Assembly: GCA_023415655.1 (NCBI GenBank)
Contig: JAEZKD010000061.1
Span: 1-50,511 of the forward strand
DNA: 50,511 nt
Source: Bacillota bacterium
GTDB lineage: Bacteria; Bacillota; Clostridia; Lachnospirales; Lachnospiraceae
Reading direction: 5' to 3'
Each line of letters opens with the position of its first letter. Position 1 is the first letter of the stretch. This document shows positions 42,744 through 50,511 of the stretch, piece by piece. A program made the position numbers and the translations under genes. The notes beneath the pieces are model-generated. The model searched no databases and was not told the origin of the DNA. It worked only from the letters and a program-made list of their open reading frames with translations.

Positions 42744-45700
42744 TTATTCGCATTCCTCTTCTTTCTTTTTTCTACTAGAAATAATAATGGAAGCTCCAAT
42801 GTAGGCGCATGCTGCACCAAGTCCATAGAAAATACCTACAGGTGCAGTACCAGTCTTAGGTAAAGTAGGAGTAGCTTGTGGAATCTCCTCATCAATAATT
42901 TCAGCACTAGTATCTTCATTGGATAATTCATCCTCAGTATCTACCATTGGTGTGCCTTCTGGAATCTCATTACCTTCGTCTGGAATCTCCTCAACTTCTG
43001 GTGTACCTTCTGGGATTTCAGGATCTGGAATATCCTCAACCTCTGGTGTTGGTGTTGGTGGTACAGGTGTTGGGGTTGTAGGAACAGGCGTCGGATCTGT
43101 AGGATTTGTATAGTAAACATCTACTCTATATCTCGCTGTTACTGTGGTATCAGCTATAATATTAGAGAACTCTACATCCCAGCCACTAAATGTGTATACT
43201 GTTCTAGTATTACTTGAATATACATCTGATCTGCTTGGGTTCGTTGGCGCTGTTGCCGAACTACCATATTCCACTTCTGATTCTGTCTTCAATACTCTAC
43301 CATCCCAATCTACGAATGTAACAGTAAACTTCTTGATGGAACTTTCAAACACTGGGTATAAGTAAAGATTCTCTTCTAATTCAAAGTTGGTATTCTCTTT
43401 TTCGAAGAACTCATCTCCATCTTTTCCAAATACTCTCCAATGACTAAAGGAGAATACGCGACTGTCTGAAGTTTTTGTAGGACCAGTTTCACGAATTACA
43501 TAAGTGTTATCTTGATTCGTTTGCTCAAAGCTTACGATAGCTCCACCAGTTACAACATCTGTAGCAAAGACACCATTATTGGTAGCATCAAATTCATCAC
43601 TCATATAAGTGACTGTATACAAATTGGTAGTATCAGCATTCATAGCAAATACTGTGATGTTTTTTGTTACATTGGTTAATTCCGTTGCTTCGATTTGTTC
43701 ATTACCAACCGGTGATGTACTCCAACCCAAGAAGGTTACTTTTGTACTTGGTGTTGAATGATCGGATGCATATTGCTCAGCCTTTAATTCAGCATTAATT
43801 CTTGTTGCATTTCCCAAGGTAGTTGCCCCATATAAAACAGATATCTGATATGGACCTTCTGCAAATTCATGTCCATTCTCATCAAGGAAGGTAACTGTAT
43901 AATAACGATCTGTTTCTTCGTATTGTGCATATAATTTGATTCCAGGTCCAGTCACGGTAAGAGTATCAAAATCAGCTAAAGAACCTTGACTATTAGGCTG
44001 TGTTCCCCAACCAACAAATGTGTAGTTGTGTGTATTTGTTTGATAGTCCTCTTGGTTTCCAGGTTTAGAATCAATCTTTGTGTTGTATCTAAATAGATAA
44101 GGCTTATTTTGATCGTCATAAAACTTCATTGATCCGTCTTCTGAATAGAACTCAACCTCATAAGAAGCAATATCATATGGACGATGTAAGGTAATAACTA
44201 TAGTTCTATTTTGATCAAATTGATTATTCTCCCAAATCTTATTCCAAGACTCAAAATTCCAAGTAGGAGTTTGATAAATAAACTCTATGGTATCCTCTTC
44301 CTTTGTAACTTCTGGTAAGGTAGTACTTCCACCATATGCTATTGTATCACGTGCTATTTCTGCATTTCCATGAGCTGCATCATCTTGGAAAATTACAGTA
44401 TAATAAAGTAATTCTCTTGAGTAAGAAGCATACACTGTTGTATTGCTAGTAATTGAATCAAGCTGCGCAGCTTCCGTTCCTCCTGGTGATGTAACCCATC
44501 CAGTAAACGTATATGCATACTTGTCAGTATTCATAGCACTTGCATCAATACTTGCAGTTGCTATTGCTTGTGCCTCTGTTGCATCTGAACCATGGTTGAC
44601 AGATACACTATGCATTGGAACATTTGCTGGGAATACCGTATCTGAGTTATCTGTCATCGTAACGTTTACAAAGTCAACTTTGTATTGTTTAAGATTACGG
44701 CTAAAGTGAGCTCTGTACGTAGCGTTTTTAGTTACAATAACACTAGTACCAATATCCTCTGACCAATGACTAAATGTATAATTATATTGATCCTTTGTAA
44801 AGTTTTCTGGTGTCGGAACTTCTACTGTTTCACCATAATGCTTCCCAGCGAATTGTGCAATAACCTCGTCTGTCACGTCATTTACGAAAGTAATAGTATA
44901 CTCTTTAGGAATTATTTCATAGATTGCAGTAATAGTAGTTGGCTCTTGAATGTTCGTATAGTCCTTATCCCAACCAGTAAACTTATAAGTGTTTATATCG
45001 TCCTCATAATCAAGTGAAGTAGGAGGAATTGCATTTCCACCACTAATAACGAATTGGGAATCACTCTTATCGCTTCCATAGATAAAGGTTACCTCATAAG
45101 TCATTTGATCTGTAGCAGTTGCACTACCATTTTTAGTGATGTTCTGGTATGAATCCCCATCCCATCCAACAAATGACTTAGTAAAACCTGCTCCTGATAC
45201 TGTTTCAACTACTGGTGGTGTTACAGAACCACCCCAAGGGATATCAGAAAATTCTATACTTGTATTATTACCTTCACTGTCCCAATAATAGAAAGTAAAG
45301 TTAAACTTATTTTCAGTAGAATCAAATCCAGCATATACTTCCATATCGGAAACTACTTGTTTTAATAACTCGATAGCAGAGGTCGAATCTTGTAAGCTCC
45401 AGTTACCATTGAATGTGTAGCTGTAACGGTTATTTGGATCAATTTTAACAGGAGTCGTCGTCCCCTTAAAACTACTTTCCATCTTGTAGTCCACTGTTTC
45501 AGTATATATAGGAATCGTAGCATCAAAAGAGTCGTAATACTTTACAGTATATTGTCTTTTCACAAGATCAAACTGTGCGTATACATGTAATTCAGCCGTC
45601 ATAACATTATCAAACGGTTTGTCCCATTTGTTGTTAAATACACGAATAGAATTACTGTCATCCGGATCTGGCGCTTCTTGTAAGAACTGTGAAGGTGCAG

Positions 45701-47852
45701 TAGCCGGAGTTCCATAGGAAACTAGTTGTGGGTCTGTATTAATGAGGTTTCCAAGTACATCATAAAAATATACTTTACTTATCTTTTTTGTTTGACTATA
45801 TGTTCCATTTACCCTAATGTCCTCTGGTGTAGTTATATTATTCCATGTCTTATCCCAACCTGCAAAAGAATAATCATAAGTGTCATCTACATAAGTAGGT
45901 CTTGATGGTGCCTGTGGTGCTTCAACAGTATTTGCGCCAAAAGGTACACTAAAAGTAGCAAGTGGGTCTGTAGCATTTATATCTGTATAGAAAGATATTG
46001 TATACATTCTAGTAGTACTCTTAAAATTAGGATATACATTCAGATTACTTGTTACATTCGAAAGCTGAGAATCCGAGATACTCCAATTAGAGAATTCATA
46101 GGTATTTTCATTATCTTGGGATTTCACTGGATGTGTCAATGGTTTTGTTGCTTGTGTTCCATGAATAACCGTCTGAGGCTCTACAAAGTTTGAGTTGTCC
46201 AAAGAGCCAGATTCTTTACTAAAGAATGTTACTGTATAACGATTTAGCATTACATTCACTGTTGCATTATTTAGCTGGTTATCACTACCGATTAATAAAT
46301 ACTTATTACCTGTTTCTTCTACCACCTGTCCAGAAATCTCAGGCTGTTGATACATGGTGGTATCAAGTGATAAACTTGCAAGTGTTGATTTTACAGGAAT
46401 TTTACTTCCTAAGAATGCCTTCCCTGTCTCATTGATAGTTGAACCAGTAATAGTCCCACCATTACCTTCAATCATATATGTAATTGTATAATCATAGGTC
46501 GCTAGCGGAAGTGCAGGGTTTGCAATCGCATTAGTTAAGTTGGTAGTAGAAACATTCTTTTGAACTCTCTTACTATCCAAATAACTTAACACACAGGTTT
46601 CATTTGTTTCAACCATATTCCCAGCCATCCATACTGCATTAGCATTTAATTTCGACTTATCTAACGTTAAATAAATACTAAGTGTCTTTGTTATTGAGTC
46701 TTGAGCTTCAGGAACTTTCAAATCACCTAAATTCCAAGTAAGGGTACGGTTTGTTGCCTCGTAAGTAACACCTTGAGGAAGTCTTGCTTCGTCAATCGTA
46801 AACCATACTGGTATCTTGTCAACAATCGTAGCTCCTTTTGCTGTATCAATTACTTGCTGAACTTCCGTACTGATACTCCTTAAAATTTCATCGATAGAAC
46901 TTGCTGCATTCGATGTTGATGCTGGAGTATATTTTCCAGTAGAAGCAACTTCTTTCATTACGTGTTCGGCATTACTTCCAATAGATATATCATAACCAAT
47001 CGTGTAAATTATAGTGCCGTTATCTTTTACAGCAGCTGCTTCGTCAATGGTTGGAACACCATTGTTAGTGACTCTTATTGTTTTACTACCACTTCCAGGC
47101 ACTGTATACTGTACATTATATCTGTAATCAAACTCCATAAACTCGTATAAACTATAAGTAGAACCACTACCAACTGTAGTTACGTTATTCGTTGGAAAAG
47201 TTAATCTTTGCTTCGCACTATCATACCCAGTAGCCTTAAAGCTATAAGTTGGTTCACCATCTGATAATAAAATAATCATTTGGTTTACAGCATCATTTCC
47301 ATGCGATGCCTTGCTAGCTACGAGAATTTCATTCGCTTTTCTTATACCTGCCTGAATATTAGTTCCATTATTTTGAGGAACTGAAATTTCAGTGATTTTA
47401 TTTTTTAATACGCTATCATCGTTCGATAAATCAGCAATTTTGCTAGCCCCTTTACCATAGGTAACTAAACCAATCTTCACAGAATTCTTATTCGTTCCCT
47501 GCAATAACCTTTCTACAAAATCCTTGGCTGCTGCCTTCACATTACTAATTTTGTTGCCTTTCATACTCGTTGAGATATCAATTACTAACACAATATCCGT
47601 CTTAGTTAATTGGCTTACGTTCTCAAGAGTCTTCTTAGCAGTAATATCAAAGGTAACTTTGGCTTCTGATCCATCATTTATCCACTCTGCTCTTTTTGTT
47701 CCATAAACATCATCGTTTGAGGTTCCTAAATATACCGTAGAACGATCTTGTGTACTTGCAGATGCTGTAACTGGTGTCATATTACCTAGTAATAAAGAAG
47801 CTACTAGGATAAGGCTTAACATTTGTGAGAAAAACTTTTTCTTATTATTCAT
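42744..47852 (-). CDS. LPXTG-anchored surface protein with VWA domain and InlB-type repeats
   Basis: A 1702-residue exported protein. Signal peptide about 1-32, then a VWA domain (about 80-350) with the MIDAS motif DISTS at 92-96 and IILLSDGEPTYSF at about 208. Then about 14 tandem repeats of 60-90 residues follow (about 475-1560), each starting with a beta-strand like YTVTFLDENG and ending with FSGW or FVGW and VYAQY-type strands (Listeria-Bacteroides/InlB B-repeat type). A Pro/Thr/Glu-rich stalk (TPVPTTPTPVPPTPTPE) leads to LPKTG at 1664-1668, a hydrophobic helix and KKKEEECE, the sortase signal. I chose the ATG at 47852 because AAGGAG lies 7 nt upstream. No sortase gene is nearby. Likely an adhesin; binding target unknown. 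Confidence 0.92.
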   Translation of the reverse strand: MNNKKKFFSQMLSLILVASLLLGNMTPVTASASTQDRSTVYLGTSNDDVYGTKRAEWINDGSEAKVTFDITAKKTLENVSQLTKTDIVLVIDISTSMKGNKISNVKAAAKDFVERLLQGTNKNSVKIGLVTYGKGASKIADLSNDDSVLKNKITEISVPQNNGTNIQAGIRKANEILVASKASHGNDAVNQMIILLSDGEPTYSFKATGYDSAKQRLTFPTNNVTTVGSGSTYSLYEFMEFDYRYNVQYTVPGSGSKTIRVTNNGVPTIDEAAAVKDNGTIIYTIGYDISIGSNAEHVMKEVASTGKYTPASTSNAASSIDEILRSISTEVQQVIDTAKGATIVDKIPVWFTIDEARLPQGVTYEATNRTLTWNLGDLKVPEAQDSITKTLSIYLTLDKSKLNANAVWMAGNMVETNETCVLSYLDSKRVQKNVSTTNLTNAIANPALPLATYDYTITYMIEGNGGTITGSTINETGKAFLGSKIPVKSTLASLSLDTTMYQQPEISGQVVEETGNKYLLIGSDNQLNNATVNVMLNRYTVTFFSKESGSLDNSNFVEPQTVIHGTQATKPLTHPVKSQDNENTYEFSNWSISDSQLSNVTSNLNVYPNFKSTTRMYTISFYTDINATDPLATFSVPFGANTVEAPQAPSRPTYVDDTYDYSFAGWDKTWNNITTPEDIRVNGTYSQTKKISKVYFYDVLGNLINTDPQLVSYGTPATAPSQFLQEAPDPDDSNSIRVFNNKWDKPFDNVMTAELHVYAQFDLVKRQYTVKYYDSFDATIPIYTETVDYKMESSFKGTTTPVKIDPNNRYSYTFNGNWSLQDSTSAIELLKQVVSDMEVYAGFDSTENKFNFTFYYWDSEGNNTSIEFSDIPWGGSVTPPVVETVSGAGFTKSFVGWDGDSYQNITKNGSATATDQMTYEVTFIYGSDKSDSQFVISGGNAIPPTSLDYEDDINTYKFTGWDKDYTNIQEPTTITAIYEIIPKEYTITFVNDVTDEVIAQFAGKHYGETVEVPTPENFTKDQYNYTFSHWSEDIGTSVIVTKNATYRAHFSRNLKQYKVDFVNVTMTDNSDTVFPANVPMHSVSVNHGSDATEAQAIATASIDASAMNTDKYAYTFTGWVTSPGGTEAAQLDSITSNTTVYASYSRELLYYTVIFQDDAAHGNAEIARDTIAYGGSTTLPEVTKEEDTIEFIYQTPTWNFESWNKIWENNQFDQNRTIVITLHRPYDIASYEVEFYSEDGSMKFYDDQNKPYLFRYNTKIDSKPGNQEDYQTNTHNYTFVGWGTQPNSQGSLADFDTLTVTGPGIKLYAQYEETDRYYTVTFLDENGHEFAEGPYQISVLYGATTLGNATRINAELKAEQYASDHSTPSTKVTFLGWSTSPVGNEQIEATELTNVTKNITVFAMNADTTNLYTVTYMSDEFDATNNGVFATDVVTGGAIVSFEQTNQDNTYVIRETGPTKTSDSRVFSFSHWRVFGKDGDEFFEKENTNFELEENLYLYPVFESSIKKFTVTFVDWDGRVLKTESEVEYGSSATAPTNPSRSDVYSSNTRTVYTFSGWDVEFSNIIADTTVTARYRVDVYYTNPTDPTPVPTTPTPVPPTPTPEVEDIPDPEIPEGTPEVEEIPDEGNEIPEGTPMVDTEDELSNEDTSAEIIDEEIPQATPTLPKTGTAPVGIFYGLGAACAYIGASIIISSRKKKEEECE

Positions 47853-47931
47853 ACGCATTCTCCTTAAGACTTGTTTTCGGTTTCCATTTACCACTATTGT
47901 AAATGTGCGCTTACATTTATATGGGTAAGCT

Positions 47932-48002
47932 CCCTATTTTCAGCCTCGCTTTTATAGGAAAACGTGGTTAACCTGCCATACATAATAGGGTATGGCTCCT
48001 AT
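47932..48002 (-). ncRNA. Structured 5' leader upstream of the LPXTG gene (putative cis-regulatory RNA)
   Basis: On the minus strand a 7-bp hairpin GCCATAC/GTATGGC (47996-47990 with 47981-47975) carries CCTATT in its loop, which is complementary to AATAGGG at 47938-47932 (pseudoknot-like). ATAGGA (48002-47997) just before it is complementary to TCCTAT (47959-47954). Several of these pairings exclude each other. Two further hairpins follow (47925-47904 and 47903-47883). It does not match a riboswitch class I recognise. Confidence 0.4.
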
Positions 48003-48042
48003 CTTACGATTCATAAGGTGTGTCATTTAAATTCAACCAACC

Positions 48043-48549
48043 TTACATTAAGTTGATTTTTTCCCTCTTTGGATTTTTCACATCATCCAAAACTTTCGCT
48101 TCACAGAAACAACTATCCAAAAGCATCATTAGTTCTAATGCACTTCGAAAATTAATCTCTTTCCCTTCCTCCACCCATTTAATACTTCCTTGCCAAGTTG
48201 CATTCTGTCGGAATAATACCTTCACCCAGAAAGTAGCTCGCTTTCCTCGAATCATATCCATTGAAGGTTGACTCGCTTTTAAGTTTTTTACATCCTCTGT
48301 AAGATGTTTATGTTCGGGAACCGATTGTACCTTAAAACTTCGTTGTTTCATGCTGACTTGTGGAAAATCATAGCTATCAAATAAATTTCCTAAAGTTTTA
48401 AATAAAGCAATTACATTATGAAACATCAGTGGCTCCTCACGGTAAGAGTGATATAATCTTCCCTGCATCTCACCCTCATTATAAACATCAATACATATCC
48501 TTGCTGCACTTGTGAGGTTGGTCGAATTTTTTGTTATGTTTTTTAACAT
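48043..48549 (-). CDS. Hypothetical protein beside the SARP/BTAD regulator
   Basis: A 168-residue soluble protein with no signal peptide. The N-terminal half has ICIDVYNEGEMQGRLYHSYR (about 18-37), PLMFHNVIALFKTLGNLFDS and a Phe/Pro segment. The C-terminal part reads FWVKVLFRQNATWQGSIKWV, then FRSALELMMLLDSC. I do not recognise a named domain, though similar small proteins beside BTAD-type regulators in Lachnospiraceae are something I recall without being able to check. It is divergent from the SARP/BTAD gene (266 nt apart) and upstream of the LPXTG gene in the same direction. Confidence 0.65.
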   Translation of the reverse strand: MLKNITKNSTNLTSAARICIDVYNEGEMQGRLYHSYREEPLMFHNVIALFKTLGNLFDSYDFPQVSMKQRSFKVQSVPEHKHLTEDVKNLKASQPSMDMIRGKRATFWVKVLFRQNATWQGSIKWVEEGKEINFRSALELMMLLDSCFCEAKVLDDVKNPKREKINLM

Positions 48550-48728
48550 ATCAAAAGAGATCCTTTCTTGTACCTTTATTTCATTTCTTATTTAATCATA
48601 AAAAAGATACAAGAAAGATACATTTATACATTTCGCAGTTGAATTTTAGTTTTTATTGATACTTTTTATTATTAAGTGTATTTATTATGAGAATTTTGAC
48701 AGTATTTACTATAATTGTCCATTCATCA

Positions 48729-48757
48729 TTGACATCAAACCATTCATTAACTATAAT
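48729..48757 (+). promoter_or_regulatory. Consensus promoter of the SARP/BTAD gene
   Basis: Perfect TTGACA (48729-48734), a 17-nt spacer and perfect TATAAT (48752-48757). It predicts a start near 48764 and a UTR of about 50 nt. An unusually strong promoter for a regulator. Confidence 0.8.
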
Positions 48758-48815
48758 ACAAGATAATAAAAGTTGATGAGTATTTATGTCATGGTAATAT
48801 TAGAAGGGGTATTCT

Positions 48816-50021
48816 ATGAACGATAAATTATGTATTAAGACACTGGGTGGGTTTTCAATCTCTTATCAGGATAAAATATTAACCAATGATGATAATCGTT
48901 CCAAAAAGCTATGGACATTATTAGCTTATATTATTGTCTATCATACGAAAGAAATACCACAATCCACTCTAATTGATTTGTTTTGGTCTGATGAAAGAAC
49001 TAGTAATGATCCAGAGAACGCATTAAAGACTTCCCTCCATCGTCTTCGTACGATGCTTGGGCAATTGGAACACTCAAATAAGAAGTTAATTCTCCACAAA
49101 CGAGGTACGTTTCGTTTCAATCCTGAGGTTCCATTAGAGATTGACTTGGAACTCTTCGAATCCTATTGTACGCTTGCTGGAAACTTAGAAACCGAGAAGG
49201 AACAAAGAATCCTATACTATAAAAAGGCATTTGAACTGTATCATGGAGATTTCATACCATTACTCTCTCAAGATGATTGGGCAGTTCCACTTACCATTCA
49301 TTATCACTCGATGTATATTACTATGGTACAGGAGTATCTCCTACTCTTATTAGACAAAGAAAATTACGATGAAATGATTCGTATATGTTGCACTGCGTCT
49401 GGTATTGAACCATACGATGAGCTAATTCAGTATCACTTTATACTTAGTTTATATCGTTCTGGTCAACAGCAAGCTGCAATCACGCAGTATAATACTTGTA
49501 TTAATATGTACTATAATGATTTCGGTATCGATCCATCCGACCAGATGCAGGATTTGTATAAAGAAATCATTAAGCAGAAAAAGAGTCCGCAAGTAAATCT
49601 AAGTATTATTCAAGAAGAATTGATTGAATGTGTAAGTGAAAAAGGAGCCTATCTATGTGATTACTCCATATTTAAACACTTGTACCAAATAGAAGCCAGG
49701 TCCATGGAACGAACAGGACTGTCTTTCTTTTTATGTTTATTTACCATTGATTCTGTTGGGTCAGATCATAAGCTAGCACTTGCTAATGCCATGAAGCGTC
49801 TAGAAGAAGTCATCGGAAGTTCCCTTCGTAGCGGAGATACTTACTCACGTTATAGTGTGAACCAATATATCGTACTTCTTCCTTCTGCTTCTTATGAAAA
49901 TAGTATACTAGTTGGTGAACGTGTACTTAAGAATTTTTCTAATTCTAGACCTAGGATATCTGCAAAGCTCTCCTATAACTTAAAGCATATGAATCCAAAG
50001 AATTATAAAGTCACAATATAA
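48816..50021 (+). CDS. SARP/AfsR-type regulator with BTAD domain and degenerate GGDEF-like tail
   Basis: A 401-residue regulator. An OmpR-like winged helix (about 1-95; LGGFSISYQDKIL, KKLWTLLAYII) is followed by a bacterial transcriptional activator domain (BTAD, about 100-245, helical; YHSMYITMVQEYLLLLLDKE). The C-terminal part (about 290-395) resembles a GGDEF fold but has lost the GGDEF signature: FFLCLFTIDSVGSDHKLALA, then GDTYSRYSVNQYIVLLPSAS. It probably senses rather than makes a nucleotide signal. The divergent neighbour and the surface protein next to it are candidate targets. Regulation by the strong upstream promoter is likely. Confidence 0.88.
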   Translation: MNDKLCIKTLGGFSISYQDKILTNDDNRSKKLWTLLAYIIVYHTKEIPQSTLIDLFWSDERTSNDPENALKTSLHRLRTMLGQLEHSNKKLILHKRGTFRFNPEVPLEIDLELFESYCTLAGNLETEKEQRILYYKKAFELYHGDFIPLLSQDDWAVPLTIHYHSMYITMVQEYLLLLLDKENYDEMIRICCTASGIEPYDELIQYHFILSLYRSGQQQAAITQYNTCINMYYNDFGIDPSDQMQDLYKEIIKQKKSPQVNLSIIQEELIECVSEKGAYLCDYSIFKHLYQIEARSMERTGLSFFLCLFTIDSVGSDHKLALANAMKRLEEVIGSSLRSGDTYSRYSVNQYIVLLPSASYENSILVGERVLKNFSNSRPRISAKLSYNLKHMNPKNYKVTI

Positions 50022-50082
50022 AAGAATTAGAGCATAAGATTACATAGATACAATTGTAAAAATCAAATGTAACATATAAAAA

Positions 50083-50120
50083 AGGATGTTTTAAGTACCT
50101 ACGAGTACTTAAAACATCCT
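50083..50120. terminator. Bidirectional terminator between the SARP gene and the HNH region
   Basis: A 16-bp perfect stem (50083-50098 with 50105-50120) with a 6-nt loop. On the minus strand a run of T follows the arm (complement of 50082-50077), and on the plus strand a short ATTTC. It should end transcripts from both sides. Confidence 0.88.
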
Positions 50121-50166
50121 ATTTCAACAATCCAGCGAACATAGTATAGTCGTTGGATAAAGCATT

Positions 50167-50271
50167 TCATACTGATCGTATAATCTCTTCCCTAAGTTTC
50201 TGCATTATAATATGAATTAGAGTAATAATCAACACCAAACAAACACCAAATATCAAATGTACAAAAGTCAT
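50167..50271 (-). CDS. Candidate 34-residue membrane peptide
   Basis: A short ORF (MTFVHLIFGVCLVLIITLIH, then IIMQKLREEIIRSV) with one hydrophobic helix and a charged tail, just after the HNH gene in the same direction and before a terminator. AAGGAG sits directly in front of the ATG (spacing of about 1 nt), which is too close for good initiation, so support is limited. Confidence 0.3.
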   Translation of the reverse strand: MTFVHLIFGVCLVLIITLIHIIMQKLREEIIRSV

Positions 50272-50294
50272 ACTCCTTCGAATTCAACTACCAT

Positions 50295-50511
50295 TCAAAC
50301 AGAACTTTTTTTCTTTATCAACAGCATTGATAATTCGTAAAATGCAGCTGTCCCCTTTCTTTCATTGCAAGTTTCACAAAGCATCTGATAATTATCTTCT
50401 AACTCATCTCCAACATAATCCCACGGCACAATATGGTCTAGATGGGAATCTATCAACGAAATTTGTGACTTGCAAATTGAACATTTACAGTTTTGTTTTG
50501 AAAGCAATTCC
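50295..50511 (-). CDS. HNH endonuclease, 5' part outside the window
   Basis: The frame is open to the window edge, so this is the C-terminal part (72 codons visible). It has a zinc-binding Cys pair CKCSICKSQ and the HNH core: DSHLDHIVPWDYVGDELEDN (His-Asp-His), then YQMLCETCNERKG (Asn and a second Cys pair). This is a DNA-cutting HNH domain, in many cases part of a restriction or recombination system. The upstream sequence is not available, so the type of system cannot be told. Confidence 0.82.
   Translation of the reverse strand, partial: ELLSKQNCKCSICKSQISLIDSHLDHIVPWDYVGDELEDNYQMLCETCNERKGTAAFYELSMLLIKKKSSV

Noticed and set aside
42919..43113. Plus-strand Ser/Gly/Val-rich ORF opposite the adhesin stalk
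   Set aside because: Complement of the Pro/Thr/Glu repeats of the stalk; a shadow frame.
47883..48002. c-di-GMP-I or c-di-GMP-II riboswitch before the LPXTG gene
   Set aside because: The conserved core segments of both classes are not recognisable by eye, so only an unclassified structured leader is reported.
1..50511. CRISPR arrays, prophage, insertion sequences, rRNA
   Set aside because: No regularly spaced direct repeats, no transposase or phage structural genes and no rRNA-like sequence seen in the window.

Overview
The window is AT-rich, densely coded DNA from a low-GC anaerobic Firmicute, most likely a Lachnospiraceae close to Lachnoclostridium (Clostridium) phytofermentans. This is inferred from gene content: pyruvate:ferredoxin oxidoreductase, a spore photoproduct lyase-like protein, YtaF, FtsEX with an M23 hydrolase, a SARP/BTAD regulator and an LPXTG surface protein. 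Most genes lie on the minus strand with strong GGAGG-type ribosome sites. I see no phage, insertion sequence, CRISPR array or rRNA, so this is mainly core chromosome with a more accessory right end.

Layout. 1-5.6 kb: end of nifJ, then a minus-strand methionine uptake operon (metN-metI-metQ-M20 amidohydrolase) preceded by a Met-rich leader ORF and terminator hairpins, then an MBL hydrolase. 5.7-12.2 kb: tRNA-Gln(CTG), a CDF metal transporter, a small acidic membrane protein, an ECF sigma/putative anti-sigma pair, RF3 (prfC) and a Cys-rich lipoprotein. 12.2-16.4 kb: aspartate-pathway operon (PheB-like ACT protein, homoserine dehydrogenase, ApgM-like proposed homoserine kinase, aspartokinase). 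16.6-19.2 kb: plus-strand trio of nucleosidase-like protein, spore photoproduct lyase-like radical SAM protein and SDR, facing ytaF. 19.9-24.2 kb: ftsE-ftsX-M23 peptidase-S41 protease. 24.3-28.4 kb: CdaR/PucR regulator, MsmX/UgpC-type ATPase, YitT protein and a small exported protein. 28.5-34.7 kb: an SDR, an M20 peptidase with two polytopic membrane proteins (one DUF5058), a TPR-like protein and a split ThrE-type exporter. 34.8-37.8 kb: XRE regulator, small PLD_N protein and two-gene ABC exporter with overlapping ends. 38.1-42.6 kb: cupin, ROK glucokinase, RidA, GNAT, Crp/Fnr regulator, and a ferredoxin/membrane iron-sulfur pair. 42.7-50.5 kb: a 1702-residue LPXTG protein with a VWA domain and about 14 repeats, a small conserved-looking protein, a SARP/BTAD regulator with a degenerate GGDEF-like tail, and an HNH nuclease cut by the window edge.

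Most notable: the leader of metNIQ encodes a 47-residue peptide with 10 Met in its first 26 residues. It sits behind a near-consensus promoter and ahead of a terminator, which looks like ribosome-mediated attenuation for methionine where a Firmicute would normally use an S-box or T-box. Also worth a look: a leader RNA with alternative pairings before the LPXTG gene, an 18-bp inverted repeat bracketing the ytaF start, an ECF-type autoregulatory promoter, and a perfect 18-bp palindrome on the Crp/Fnr promoter.
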